From contig NC_060252.1 of NCBI RefSeq assembly GCF_921293095.1, forward strand, positions 79,194,866 to 79,258,865: a DNA stretch of 64,000 bases, given 5' to 3'. Positions 22,340 through 34,093 of this stretch are shown one piece after another. The stretch is from Ischnura elegans (Eukaryota > Arthropoda > Insecta > Odonata > Coenagrionidae). A program made the position numbers and the translations under genes. Every line of letters starts with the position of its first letter. Position 1 is the first letter of the stretch. The notes beneath the pieces were generated by a model. It saw nothing but the letters and a program-made list of their open reading frames with translations, made no database searches and was not told where the DNA came from.

Positions 22340-23595
22340 GTCAGTGGAGTTCTGGCGTATCGTTTGGCCTTACTCGTTCAGGTACAACATTTAATTTGAG
22401 AGGAAGATTCGCTCACTGGAGTGTAAGCGACAACGAATCTTGGGAAGCTCACGAACAAGACCGAGGGGACAAGCGGTTCTCCGCTTGTTATGAGCTCGTG
22501 ACGACACCAACTTATCTATGAAAGTATTAAGGCCGTTTAATTTTGTCACGAATAGCTCGAAAATCGAAAAACGGAGGAATACCGTAACTATTTATTTTTA
22601 AAACACGTTAATTTTATCCATGATAAAGAAAAAATGTTGAACGAGTCCTTTACTCCATTGCGTAAATCATATCTCATCTTATGGATTTGTAGTTGATAAT
22701 TAGTGATATGCTACAAATTGATAAAATATAGCAGAATGGAAGTATAATTCAATACTTATGATGAATTTGAATAGTGAATGGTATTCATTCTTAATTCCTG
22801 CCTGAAGAATATATGAATTTATGCTGAATCGCATTTCATGGGCTTTACTAATGCCTGTAATGTGGAGGAATGACCGTGAAGTACGAGGAAGTACGTGAAA
22901 AAGAAGTTGTTCAGAACTTATTAATCACAGTGACCATTTTTTATCTCGTGCCATTTGACAAAGGAACTTGAGAACTCGTTTCACAAAGAATGATACGGCC
23001 AACCGGTATGGAAAAAATACCATGAAGCACAGAGTATATCCCTTATCAGGACTCCCTGCCGATGATAGCACTTAATTTAAATGAACGTAAGGTGCAGTAC
23101 AGAAAATGGTGACCGAATCGCTTGCAAATTTTATGTGGCCGTTGGAAAATTGTTTTTAAGGTGAGCTAAAAGTTGATATATCCAGTTTTTATCACATTTA
23201 AAAATCAAGTCGGACTGGGAAAGGTGTTACTCATCATTAAGAGTTGTTATTTCCTTTGAAAACCACACATTTTGTCGGAGAAACTAGAAAAATCCCATGT
23301 TTCAAATAAAAAATAGCAAAAAAAGGAGGAAAAGTTTTTTAAACGAAATTCACCAGAGTCTAATACTTTTTATTCAAGTTCATTTTTCTGTTGTTTGTAA
23401 ACAAAAAGCTGCGCTAAAGAATTTACCGTCACCTTCAGCTCTCAAAATTTTTTTCTTCTTCTCAATGCTATGGTATTCAAATAAATTTAAAGTGATCAAA
23501 TGCTGTTTTTTCCTTGCATTATTATTTTCATATATCAACAAACCTAAGGACAAGGAAATGTAAAAAAAAGATGTGATTGTTTTGTATCTACTCAC
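22340..23595. other. AT-rich interval, nothing assigned
   Basis: Only short frames, with no motif or repeat boundary recognised. If the minus-strand gene is real, this is intron sequence. Confidence 0.35.
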
Positions 23596-23740
23596 CATGG
23601 GATCCGGTGTCGACGGTTGGCGCGGTGGAGGGCGTGACGGTCGAGGGATTGGCCACTGCAGTGGACCCTAGGGCCACCACGCCACCACACTCGTCTGGAG
23701 GCGATGACGTCATACCCAGGGACACAACAGTGTCTATTCG
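23596..23740 (-). CDS. Predicted exon 3 of the minus-strand gene
   Basis: A 145-nt exon candidate with about 60% GC. The acceptor is CGCTCCCAATTCCAG and the donor CCATG|GTGAGT. Entered in phase 0, which the exon at 29829 provides, it has 48 open codons: RIDTVVSLGMTSSPPDECGG, then VVALGSTAVANPSTVTPS and TAPTVDTGSH. The second half is rich in Thr, Ser, Pro and Ala, suggesting a disordered or extracellular linker. It leaves phase 1, matching the next exon. The product is not recognised. Confidence 0.5.
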
Positions 23741-23844
23741 CTGGAATTGGGAGCGAGATACAAAATTATTTAATCAGAAAAGAACAGACATGGCTCAGAT
23801 GCTTTAATTGAATGCTTCAGAAAAACAGGGAGATCATTATCTTA

Positions 23845-23962
23845 CAACCACACCAAATTTCCAGGTCCGACGGAAAAGATTAAACAAGAGAGATGTCTTG
23901 CCAAAAGGAGAACTGTGGGAATTAATTTTTCTTCCGAACAGTAAACAACTTTAATATATGAA
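23845..23962 (+). pseudogene. Relic of a LINE 3' end (family L1)
   Basis: CCAGGTCCGACGGAAAAGAT, then AGAGAGATGTCTTGCC and TTTCTTCCGAACAGT, align with the better-preserved minus-strand copy at 31100-31690, whose C-terminus reads RSDKLREMFCRTDIYG and FFPRTIKDFNKY. Stops interrupt this copy. Confidence 0.6.
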
Positions 23963-24002
23963 TAATTTCTGGGCTGGGTATTTGTGGTATTGGGTGATTG
24001 GT

Positions 24003-24072
24003 CCCAGCGTTTCAACGGCCGAGTCTGCCATCGTCCTCATACAGATGGCAGACTCAGCCGTTGAAATGTTAG
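24003..24072. repeat. Short palindrome with Penelope-type end
   Basis: The arms CAACGGCCGAGTCTGCCATC and GATGGCAGACTCAGCCGTTG are inverted with an 11-nt loop. On the minus strand it reads ATGAGGACGATGGC...GGCCGTTGAAACGCTGG, related to the tandem unit at 33488-33750. Confidence 0.7.
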
Positions 24073-25019
24073 CGCCAATAACTCAAAACCACACTTGGTG
24101 GAAAACCCGAGGATTATTCCTTCAAACTATACTTAGGGAAAAACAAAAATTCTAGAACTATAATACATCTCAGGCGGTCAAAGAGGTCAAATCACTCGTA
24201 CCCACACCTTTTTTTTCTTGCAAACGTCTGGCGTCTTAGCAACGCTGCCGCCAAGCACCTTTTCAAGCGACTTGCTTGGAAGTAGTATGTAGATGTACTT
24301 GAATATCTAATGACGCGCCGAGACCATGTATTTTTAATATTTTCGCTTGTACTATTGGCAGTTAATTGGTCGATGTACAAATTTTTACAATAAGAAGTAC
24401 TACATGTTAGCAAATATATTTTACTTTTATCATTTTGATCATTAGAATGAAAAAATAGTTTTTTTGGAGACTCGGGATGGTACTCCACGGCGTGGTAACC
24501 GCAAAGAAAACTCTTTTAACTCCAGAAAAGTAAACTCTTTAAACCTTAATTTTATATCTTACTAATGGGCTCTAATCAGCGTCATATTTTCCTAATACTG
24601 TCCCGCTGGCGTGTTATCAATTGCAATGCACTTGGACTGCACGGTCGTAGTTCGCTCACAATCAGTGAAGGTGATTGTAAATAAAGTAATTGGTGAGTAG
24701 GGATGAAATGAGATTGCGGATGAAGTGGAGTCTCTTGAACTAATTTAACTCCATGGCAGCGCCCATGCTTTCTTGGCTTTGAGGTTTATTTACATTACAC
24801 TGCTTGCTGTACAATATGAGAAAATTTACGCATTCAAATGTTCTCATATCCTAATTCCTTCTTACCGTCAAATCCCTCTGATGACGCCTTAGGTATGCGA
24901 TAATTGTTGTGTGTCTGATTTCAAGAAAACATACCTTTTTCTTTAAAACGCACCTTCACTCCTTATAAATACACTATTTTTAATTAAATTGTTCCGATAG
25001 CTTCCTCCATCAATTCCTG

Positions 25020-25617
25020 AATGTTACTTTTGACCCCAAACTAACTTTTCTTCCGCACCTCAACTAAATGAAATCCAGCCATGTCAGTCGTGGGAGTTCT
25101 TTATCGACTCACCACCGTTACCGACTACATCTCCATGAGAGCTATTTTCACTGGTTCCGTTCTCCCAATCCTTGACTACTGCTACGTTATTCACTCCACT
25201 GCCTATCCCTCCAGCCTTAAAATTCTTGAACGCCCTGTTAATTTCTTTATTTCAGCAGTCCGACACCGTGCTCCTCACCTCCGTAATTCCTCTCGCTCTG
25301 AAGTAATGTCTGCCCTATCATTGGTCCCCCTCTCCTCTCGTAGGAATTTTCATGATGATTCCCTCATTTACAATGCCTTAAATGGTAAGTTCCGATCCTC
25401 AGAAATACTGCCTTTCTTTTCACTCCACATTCCCACCCGCGCCTTTCGTAATAACCATCTACTACACCAACCGAAATTCCGTCTTTCTCTCTCTCAGAGA
25501 TCACTTTTTTACAGGCTCCCTACCTCTTTTAATACCATTTCGACTAATCTCTCTTCCCTGGATCTTTCAATGCCCATCAGATCATTCAAGAGGCAGCTTC
25601 GAAAAGCCATCTTCTGA
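25020..25617 (+). pseudogene. 3' fragment of a Jockey/CR1-like LINE reverse transcriptase
   Basis: The frame at 25032 reads FDPKLTFLPHLN, then breaks at a stop. The long frame from 25081 (178 codons) gives SVVGVLYRLTTV, FTGSVLPILDYC, then SSRRNFHDDSLIYNALNG, FRLSLSQRSLFYRLPTSFN and MPIRSFKRQLRKAIF. This is the post-RT C-terminal domain of non-LTR elements. The first 5 kb of such an element (endonuclease, RT core) is absent, as usual for 5' truncation. The AT-rich 3' UTR has AATAAATATTT near 25725. It is the longest coding-like stretch on the plus strand but is not functional. Confidence 0.88.
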
Positions 25618-27361
25618 TTTAAAAAATCCTTTTTTTATTTTTTTATAGTTTATATTTGTTAAAGCTGCAGATTTTAAGTTGTCTAATCAATGTAAAGGCC
25701 GTTTTAGCTGTTTTTTAATGATTTAATAAATATTTTTTTAAATATACTATTAATGAAATTGTTGATTTCTCCTGTTAAGTTTTTCATAATGAACCTTCAC
25801 TTAAGAGAAACAGACACCATAGTGACCACGACCGCGATAGACTGAGTGCTTCTACACATACTGGCGGAGTGTGATAAATGTCGGTCCCCTTGAAGGTAGA
25901 CCGAAGTTAAGGGAGCCTTAGAAAATTTCCATATCGATTCACCTCATAAGTACTGCCCCTTTGTAATAAGTTGTAATATTTTACATTTTTTTAACGTAAC
26001 GGCCAGGATAGGTATATTTAATTCTTCATATGAGTATTAAGTATTGCATTGCAAATAAAATACGAGATCGTTCATTAACTACGTATTATCAAATTTATAT
26101 ACACCAAGAATGAAGGTTTCAACACTAGGGGTCACTTCAACACTAACCTCACCCTTTCCTTCTCGACCATAGCCACCGCCGGATTGGGTATAAAACCAAG
26201 TAAGAAAGTCTCCTGTACCACTAGTCTTGAGAATAATACAGTGTATCGAAACTCATTGACGACAATATAAGTGTCTTTGTAGAAAAGCGAAGCTGTTATT
26301 TTTTTCCTAACCAGCCGGTATTTTAATTTGTGGAGCGTGGAGGGAAATGTTTTTTTTTTTCAAAATCTATATGGTATCCAAGGACCCGCTGCCAGCGGGC
26401 CGCTGGCGCTCTTCTTACCTTCTTTTTATGTGCTAAAATAATAATTTTAATTTAATTAATTATTTTTTTACTTTTTCCCGCATGTTGTACTCAGGATTTT
26501 GTACACATCTTCAATTTGCAAGGGCGTCCTTTCTTTTACGTTTCTCAGTGAGGTTTTAATTTGCGATTGAGGTTTGAAGATGCTTTTGATTTTGTATTTT
26601 AATGGAATATTCCCTATCTTGTCGATGGTGCCTTTTGCCTACCACATTGAACTATGCAGTAAGACCCGAAAAAGTTAATTATTTCTGCAAACAATCGACC
26701 GCAAAAGCCTCAGTGAAGAATGACCGTAGTCGGCTACGCACCCAAATATCAAATGAATTTGCGCGATTTCTGGCATGCAAAGGGTACATCCAGAAGTAGA
26801 AAAAATTGAGAAAATTCGTGTTTCAGAATTTTTATTTTACTTCAGTATGTCACAATTTTTAGATGGACTAAATTTTGTTTTAGATTCTACCTTATAGCGT
26901 GTCGACCACTGGGCTGTTCGTCATTCCATTACAGGGGTGGTTGGAGGGATTTCCCTGCAAGAGCGCGTGTACCTAATCGCCCGAGATCAAACATGAGGCG
27001 TGAACTTGTGCCTCCTAAATGAGGCGCGCGTTCTCGGGTGATTTTTCGCTCAGTGGACCGTTCCATAACACCTTCGCGAGTAGGAGTACAAGGATTGGCA
27101 AAGGACGGAGGGTGGTTGGGTAAAAATGCTTTTTAGTGTCTCTTCTTCCCTCTTTCTTTGAGCCATTGGACGGTGACTGATAGGGCTGCTGTGTAACCGC
27201 TGAAATCAAGCGGAGAGGGTGGTTAGGTGTGGGGAGAAGGGAGGGATGGAAGGGTGGGCTAAAGGCTTCTATCATCTCTTCCCCGACTCGGATCCTAATC
27301 CATACCATCGCCTTTCCCCATTGACTAATGCGGCTCAGGAACGCTCAATTTGTGACACATA

Positions 27362-28625
27362 CGAGGGTCGTTCAATAAGCCCTTAGAATCTCTCATAGTA
27401 TCAAATATTAATGCAGAGTAGAAAGTAGCACTTGTGACTAGTCAGCTGAGAAATTTCCAGCTGTATCCATCCCATAGTTTCATTGTTGTTGCCGATTGTA
27501 GTGAACAACTTTCATTTGTTTATAAAAATGGATAAAATTGAGTTTAGTGCGGGGTTAAAACGCATGTATTTGAAAGTGTTAACGCCGAAAGATTTCAAAG
27601 CTAACTTGAATGAAACTTATGGAAGATCCTTTCCTGTGTTTGAAACTATTTACAATTAGTTAAATGAGTTAAAACGTGGCCGTACATCCAAAACAATGAA
27701 CATTTTCCGGACGCTCTGTGTTAGTGTCTACCCATCAAAATGATTGAAAAAATCCACTATGAGATTTTAAGTGCTAGACGAATGAAAGTGAGCAATATAG
27801 GTTAGGCTGCAAGCATATAGATATGCACAATTGTTTTAATTTTTCACGGAAACTTGGGTGTAAAAAAATATCGGCAATATTGCTGCCGCGTTTTCTCACT
27901 TTGGAGAATACCCGCAATCGTGTGGTCAACTCAAAGGCGCCTTTCCTTCGCAATCCTGTGGACTTTCCGCATCAATTCATAACTTTTTATAAAATATGGA
28001 ATCATCACTACACTACAGAGACAAAAAGTCTAAAACAATGGAATTCCGAAGGTAAATGGGCTCCAGGGTAGGCGAAGATGGTGAAATGGACCGGTCAAGT
28101 CATGGAAACGATATTTTGGGATGTATGCGAAATAATCTACACCGATTACTTGGAATAGGGAAAATAGATAACAGGAGAGTATTATGCATTGTTATTAGAC
28201 CTGTTGATAGTAGAAATCAAGAAAAGCGTCCTTTTTGAAACAGAAAATGTCCTTCCTTCAACAAATCAACGCACGGGTTCACACCCGTTCAGTTGCAATA
28301 GCCAAAATTACGGAATTTAAGTTTCAATAATTAATAAAATCACCAAATTTATCAGATTTAGTCTTCAGTGACTTTTTTATAATTTCACAACTTGAAGAAA
28401 TGGATATGCGGACAAAGGTGTATGTCTAAGGAGGAGATCATAGCCCAAACAAATGCCTATTTTGCGGAGATCTCAAAATTCTACTTATTGGGCAGCCTTA
28501 AAATGCTTGAAAAATGCTTTAAAATTTTTATGTGTATGAAAGATGACTATAATAAAAAAATTTAAAATTCACCCATTATCATTTCTTTTTATACCTTTTT
28601 CTAAAGACTTATTGAACGACCCTCA
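27362..28625 (+). mobile_element. Full-length, inactivated mariner element
   Basis: The TIRs are CGAGGGTCGTTCAATAAG at the left and its inverse CTTATTGAACGACCCTCA at the right. Both are flanked by TA (27360-27361 and 28626-28627), the standard Tc1/mariner target duplication. The length of 1264 bp is normal for mariner. The internal gene is decayed. Confidence 0.95.
27528..28560 (+). pseudogene. Degenerate mariner transposase
   Basis: From ATG 27528 the frame reads MDKIEFSAGLKRMYLKVLTP, the usual N-terminal helix-turn-helix region, then LKRGRTSKT. Further blocks in other frames are HHYTTETKSLKQW, VMETIFWDVCEIIYTDYLE, ITGEYYALL, RVHTRSVAIAKI and TNAYFAEISKFY. They follow the family order. The catalytic segment after IFWD is preserved, but the region that should hold the second Asp is frameshifted. 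Multiple stops make it dead. Confidence 0.93.
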
Positions 28626-28629
28626 TACT

Positions 28630-29490
28630 TTTGATGAAATGCACGCCCAGGTTTCAGTGGATGTGTGAGTTTTATGTGACTAAGTTGTAATATGTATTTC
28701 CTTAACCATTTATAACCTTGAGCTGCTTCTGGGAGAAATTAAATTTCAGGACTTCTCATTTTTAAAATGTGAAAATTTTATGCTCAATCATAATTATTTT
28801 GGCAGCTACTTATTTCTCCATTAAACTTTACAGCACTGAAGAACACGTATTTTTTTAATATGTATGAATTTACACTTTCCCGGCGAACAGAATATTTAAA
28901 CTTTTCTCGAGTTTCCGCGTGGGTAAGATATTCTAAAGCGCTCTTAGAATATCTCATCCGTGCGGAGTACGTATTTTAAATATTTCCTGAATAGAGATGG
29001 AAATTAATACATGTTTGATGTTACTTAGGCGCAACATTGGGTTATAATGGATTAAGCATGATTGATGTGTTTGATAGTTGGAGATCTGTACTCCATGTTA
29101 TTATGAATAATAATTATCAACTAAGTGAAATACAAATATATCATACGTTCACGTTTAGATACGTTTTATGTTAACCTTAAAATATTGTTTGAATAAATAA
29201 TAATCATTCTAATATGCATAAGAGTGGATGCTTTGGACAGCTTAATTCCCAGGTATCAACATTCGGGATATCGTAAATATGTATATGTATTTCTATCGGT
29301 ACATATTTTTTCTTTGTTGTTTTTCTTTTTTATCACGTTTTAATAAACTCGCTTTTTGTTTGTCCTACCGGGAAAAATCTTGCTAATCAAATTTCGATCT
29401 ATTTCTTAATATCGGCAGCGGTGAAAATTTTAGGATAGCTCACAATTGGATGGAAATACAACGTACTTACTTGCGTATTTTATCTTTGGG
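28630..29490. other. AT-rich interval, nothing assigned
   Basis: Contains only a short inverted GATATTCTAA pattern near 28925-28955 (AAGATATTCTAAAGCGCTCT / AGAATATCTCATC). No coding signal. Confidence 0.35.
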
Positions 29491-29494
29491 GAGC

Positions 29495-29700
29495 GCGATA
29501 GCGGGTGGAGCACTTGGCTGATGATCGAGGGGTCCTCGGTTCAAATCCAGTTTGAAGACATCGCACACCCCAAGTACAGTATCATACAGAAACATGATTC
29601 ACAGAAATGTTCTTATGTTGTCTGTTAACATCAAATTAAATACGTAGATATGTCCCGGGACTGAGGAGGATATGATACCGGTCGTGCCCTGTGTAAAACG
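29495..29700 (+). repeat. tRNA-like SINE head, family S2
   Basis: GATAGCGGGTGGAGCACTTGG is an A-box-like segment and TCCTCGGTTCAAATCC a B-box, at tRNA spacing. The start GGGGAGCG also opens the reverse-strand copy at 34008-34093. The tail is AT-rich and not clearly bounded. Confidence 0.5.
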
Positions 29701-29828
29701 ATTTTACGTTGTGTATTCACGTGAGAGTTTGAGGTGAGGAGAAAGTGTAGGCAGAAGTGTGAAGTCGCCTCTCTCTCTCTCACTTTTGCCTTCGTTCTTG
29801 GTTTGCGTGGGCGCCGCTCTCAACTCAC

Positions 29829-30028
29829 CTGGATGGCGCAGGCGGCTCCCTCCCCCGCCAGCAGCCCTCCCCCCTCCGCACCCGCCTCCGCCGCCCCCAG
29901 CGACTCAGACGACCTCTTCACGATCGGCGACAGCATCATCATCTTCCCCTCCCTCCCTGCACCTCCGATCTATTTCTCGTCACGGCGACGGACTGACCCC
30001 CAAGGCCTCTTGCCTTTTGGCGGTCGAT
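29829..30028 (-). CDS. Predicted exon 2: 5' UTR plus first coding codons of the minus-strand gene
   Basis: The acceptor GGCTTCCCTCCCGTTTCAG at 30029 is strong and the donor ATCCAG|GTGAGT at 29829 is perfect. All three frames from the acceptor hit stops before 29942, where three consecutive ATG codons start an open frame of 38 codons: MMMLSPIVKRSSESLG, then an Ala/Gly/Glu-rich stretch ending CAIQ. So the exon would hold 5' UTR and the start. It ends in phase 0, as the exon at 23740 needs. The opposite strand is also open (Pro/Ala/Ser-rich), so composition alone does not decide; the splice signals favour minus. No domain is recognised. Confidence 0.45.
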
Positions 30029-30239
30029 CTGAAACGGGAGGGAAGCCGGCGAGGGTCGTTCCTTGCTCAGGGCATGGGTGGATGTAAGCCTTAAAGGAAG
30101 CTGGAAAGGAAATATTTTTTAAAAATCCTTACAAAAATCAAAATATTACTATATTCTACGTGAATTTCCATGAGAAAAAGATGGAAGGTATGGAATTTGG
30201 AGGAGGTGTCCGACAGTTAAGTTTATTTGCGCCATGAGG

Positions 30240-30600
30240 GAATAATAATAATGCGTCTTTATTGGGCGAGATTGGGACTAGAAAGTCCCATCTTCCATCT
30301 AACCCCTCGTCAAACATAAAATATACGCAGTTAAATACAATATGAAGGGTAGGGAGGGAATGATGGAGCGAAACCCAGCGTCGACATTAATCTACTCCTT
30401 ACAAAAGGCGACAAGGGGACCACGGCTTAACGTCCCGACTGACGGACGGAGTGGTACACTTGAAGTGTCCTCTATAAAGCACACAAATAGGGATCGGGCA
30501 GTTGTGAAAAATCTCTGCCAACGCCGGGATTTGAACTCTGACCATCTGGATGGTAAGTCAGCACTCTAGCCGCCATAACAACCCGATGGCTGGCATGAGA
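30240..30600 (-). repeat. tRNA-derived SINE, copy 2
   Basis: Read on the minus strand: TATGGCGGCTAGAGTGCTGA (A-box region), GAGTTCAAATCCCGG (B-box), then a body with GCAGAGATTTTTCACA and TAAGCCGTGGTCCCCTTG shared with 6918-7092. The 3' tail is CGCCCAATAAAGACGC followed by (ATT) repeats, a classic SINE tail. It is more complete than copy 1. Confidence 0.8.
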
Positions 30601-31099
30601 AAAAATGGTTCAAGGTATTCCTTTTGATACTTCTGCCATGGGGACCACCGTTGATCAGTCCCTCTAATGAGGGTTCAGCCTCGACTCCGAGCTTTATGCG
30701 TCCCTCTCTTGGGAACATAAGCTCGCGGGTATCGTGAATATAGCGCACTGCGAAAAAAACACACAGGTAATCCTTTTGAAATTACATAAGGAAACCAGCC
30801 TCTATCTTCGAAATAAGGAACGCCGAACTATTGACCCATCCATCTTCTTCCTAAACTCCCGATAAGCGTATCCGTTATAAAGTGCAGCAGGCTTATCGTT
30901 GTTAGTGGTAATGACTCCCATAACTAAACCATGTAAAAATGCTCAAAACATTTTGATTTTCAAAACACAAAGTAAACTATTAACTACAAATTTAACTCTA
31001 CTTTGTAAGTTTAAAACACTGAAACAGACGATTTCTGCTCCCGTAGTGACTTGGAGGACCATCAGGACAGTAATGACAAAGAACTGCATCTTCATAATA

Positions 31100-31690
31100 C
31101 CTAGCAAGCCGCCTAAAAGGCGTGCGGCAGGGGGTGTTAGGGCACCAGCCGTTCTTACATAAAAAGGAAGTGCTCTAAGGAAATTACGACTAGTATTTAT
31201 TAAAGTCCTTTATGGTTCGGGGGAAAAACGAATTCCCATATATATCCGTTCGGCAAAACATCTCTCTTAATTTATCGCTTCTGTCGGACCTGGAAATATA
31301 GTGCGGCTCTAATATTATGTTCCCCGTGTCGCTCTTAAAGATACCCATTGTTCAAGCAATCTAAGCCTAACGGGTAGCCTCCGAGTCTCCAGCGGCTCCC
31401 AGCCTAATTCGCTTAACATCTGAGTAACGCTGTCTGTACGCACGTAGGGGTTTTTGACGAACCGCGCAGCCTGATGGGGTGGGTGAAGTGATGCGGGTAC
31501 TCGGGAGTACAGTCCAGCAGTGTACTTGCGCTATTGTATTGCGCGATGACATTCCTGAAGGGTGAGGTAAACTGTGGTGAAAGGTCAGGAGGAATGTACC
31601 TGAGCTGTTGTATTTCTCGAAGTTTCATCTCCAAGCGGCGACAAGTTTACGTATCCTGAAATCAGGTGATTTGGCGTGACTTGGTGGAAC
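31100..31690 (-). pseudogene. 3' fragment of a LINE (family L1)
   Basis: Minus-strand frames give IAQYNSASTLLDCTPEYPHH, then LSELGWEPLETRRLPVRLRL and LEQWVSLRATRGT, the RR..RL..L region after the RT of non-LTR elements. The end reads RSDKLREMFCRTDIYG, NSFFPRTIKDFNKY and a stop. Frameshifts and stops separate the blocks. Two more copies of the extreme 3' end lie at 23845-23962 and 57730-57895. Confidence 0.8.
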
Positions 31691-32384
31691 GTAGACTGAC
31701 CATCTATCCGCCTCTCCCTCCCCAGATCTTATACTTTTATGCTTTGACCGTCCCTCTAACCTGCCCGCCCCCCTTTCCCTCATCAGGTCCCCTTTCCCCC
31801 CTACTGTTGTCGGATATGCAAGGCTCGACGCTGCAATTACTTCTTCTGCTTGCCTTGATAATGATGCTATAGCCGTCGGAACTGGTCGACAGCAAATAAA
31901 AGTTCGTGGAACAGTAATGGGCTTTTACTTCACCACGAATTTACAATTCCTGGTTACGTGAATCCTACACCAGAATGTCACATTGTGCGCTTTCTACGCG
32001 CGCATCTGTTTGTGCGCTTGTTTTCGCTGTGAGCTTTTTTTTCGCTCAAGAAAGACGGATCCGAAACACTGAGGGACCCCTCCCAACCGGGTAGCGTGTG
32101 GTGCAATTTTCATTTTACATTTCTACTATTTATCAAAAAATTATGACTTTTATCGCTTTCTTGATCACACCGAAGATAATGACGTGTTTTGGTCTTCTTT
32201 CTATGGTGATTTTTTAAGAATTTTGTGCTATCTGCGATTTATGTCCTCTTACGACGTGGCAACGCTGTAGCCATCAGCTGTGGGGTGAGGTGGGAAATCG
32301 AGGTTGGAAAACAACTCCTTCCTCCAACATACCCTCCCGTAAAATGGTGGTACATATGGCAGTACCTTTTACCTAAAATAATTC

Positions 32385-32450
32385 CCTAGAACGAGAATCG
32401 AACCACGGATCTTTGGCTTTTCGGGGCCACTAAAGGGAATTCTTTCTAAG
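32385..32450 (-). repeat. tRNA-like remnant
   Basis: On the minus strand CCGTGGTTCGATTCTCG is a B-box, preceded at tRNA distance by TTTAGTGGCCCCGAAA, a poor A-box. It is probably another SINE head or a tRNA pseudogene. Confidence 0.35.
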
Positions 32451-33443
32451 GCAATTCGCGTTAATTTCACCGCCGTTTACAAATCAGGCTCTAAACATAT
32501 TCTGTTCCTTCCTCTCCCTCGTTCATCCAACAGTATACCATCTAACAACATCCTCGCTCAGAACTTGCTCTATCCAAACCTTCTGTCGCCTCTGTACCTT
32601 TTCCAGAAGTGTCCTCCCCTCGCTGACCATTTCTAGTTCTTCGTCATTCCTCTTGCCATCCGTCCACTGCAATCTTTCCATCCTCCTCCACACCCACATC
32701 TCGAAGCTTCAAAGAAATCGGAGATTCATCCTTATTTCCTTGTTTTTCATTCTTTTTCCAACTGTTCAGGAATCGAGCAATTTTTGTTTCCACGTTTCTG
32801 CGTCCGTTGTGTCAGTGGAAACGTGATAAAAAATGTCGTTGACAAAAATCCGATCGATATCTTGTGCACTGTAAAAAAGTAGGTAATCCTTCTCCCTTTT
32901 TATTGACTGCATAAACAATTAGCTGAATTGTGGCATTAAATACGATATTATGAACGTGCAGAAGCCATAATCAATTTAAGGTGCCTGAAATCGGTTTTTC
33001 AATTATCATAATTTCCGATATTTTCTCATCAGTTAATTATCATCAGCGTTTTTTTGTGGGACAGGAGTTCATCATCGGGTTATAGGTGCGCTAGATGAAT
33101 ATTTACTAAGTGTCCTGGCTGACACCATGATCATCTGGTTGGTTTATTCTTGAGTACCCGGACCGGACAGCGGAATACAACACAACCCCAACTATCTTCT
33201 TGCTCAGACTAGTCCTCCGATTACACAGTATAATGCTAGTTGAAGACCACGGTCTGCGGGAAAAATCTGGACAGAGGTGAAAACGGTCTCGTAAGGCAAA
33301 TAGGTTGACCGCACTTCGTGCCTCCAGTTCTGACCCATTTTAAAATCGCAAAGAAAAACATTTCCTAATGCTGCGGTGTATCTCCTCCCCGTAGAGGAAG
33401 GTGAAGAAAGATTTCGTACTTTCCCGGCGAGTAGCCTGACTGA

Positions 33444-33750
33444 AGAGTTCTCGGGATCGCCACCGGGTCAGGAACTGCATAACTACCGATTTTTCGATGT
33501 GCCCTCAGGACGATGGCCGAGTCGGACATCGAAACGTAGTTAGTTATGCATTTCCTGACCCGGTGGCGATCCCGAGAACCCCTCACTAAAAACATTTCCT
33601 CTTATCCACTGTTATTATGATTTTTCGATGTGCCCTCAGGACGATGGCCGAGTCGGACATCGAAACGTAGTTAGTTATGCATTTCCTGACCCGGTGGCGA
33701 TCCCGAGAACCCTTCACTAAAAAACATTTCCTCTTATCCACTGTTATTAT
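33444..33750. repeat. Tandem 131-bp units carrying a hammerhead-like motif, plus inverted arm
   Basis: Units at 33488-33618 and 33619-33750 are nearly identical. Each has CTCAGGACGATGGCC, GAGTCGGACATCGAAACG, TTATGCATTTCCTGACCC and a tail ending CCACTGTTATTAT. In front, 33444-33487 is an inverted copy of the segment around CCTGACCCGGTGGCGATCCC. CTCAGGA replaces CTGAGGA, so the catalytic core looks mutated. The tandem arrangement resembles Penelope pseudo-LTRs and animal retrozymes. Confidence 0.85.
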
Positions 33751-34007
33751 GATTTTGGAACTGAAGTCCCAATCCAAGTTTGCGGAGACAGATATAGGAG
33801 TAGGCCAAATTTGTTTTTTCTTTTTCCAGGGTCAGCAAGCGGAGTGGTTCTGAGGAACTCGCTCGGTGTTTCAACGGCAAGCTTTCTTCGCATGCATTTG
33901 TAGATGGCTAGCCCCAAACGAAACCACTGGCATTTGAATTCAGGTAAGGAGGATTTCCCTAGGGCCAACTAGCCACTCTCCTCGCCCGAAGGCCTTTGTT
34001 CGCCGAG

Positions 34008-34093
34008 TCTCCGAAGGCTTCGCACGAGTTTTGAACCCGATATATTTCGGTTGAGGGACAATTGCTCAACCCACTGGTTTACCACGCTCCCCA
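34008..34093 (-). repeat. tRNA-like SINE head, family S2, reverse copy
   Basis: The minus strand reads CTGGGGAGCGTGGTAAACCA, GGTTGAGCA and then ATCGGGTTCAAAACTCG, the A- and B-box order. The same start is found at 29495. It abuts the MITE copy at 34094. Confidence 0.5.

Noticed and set aside
27015..27308. Minus-strand 97-codon frame as an extra exon of the long gene
   Set aside because: An acceptor-like GATTTCAG exists near 27205, but no good donor keeps the frame open to a phase-compatible end.
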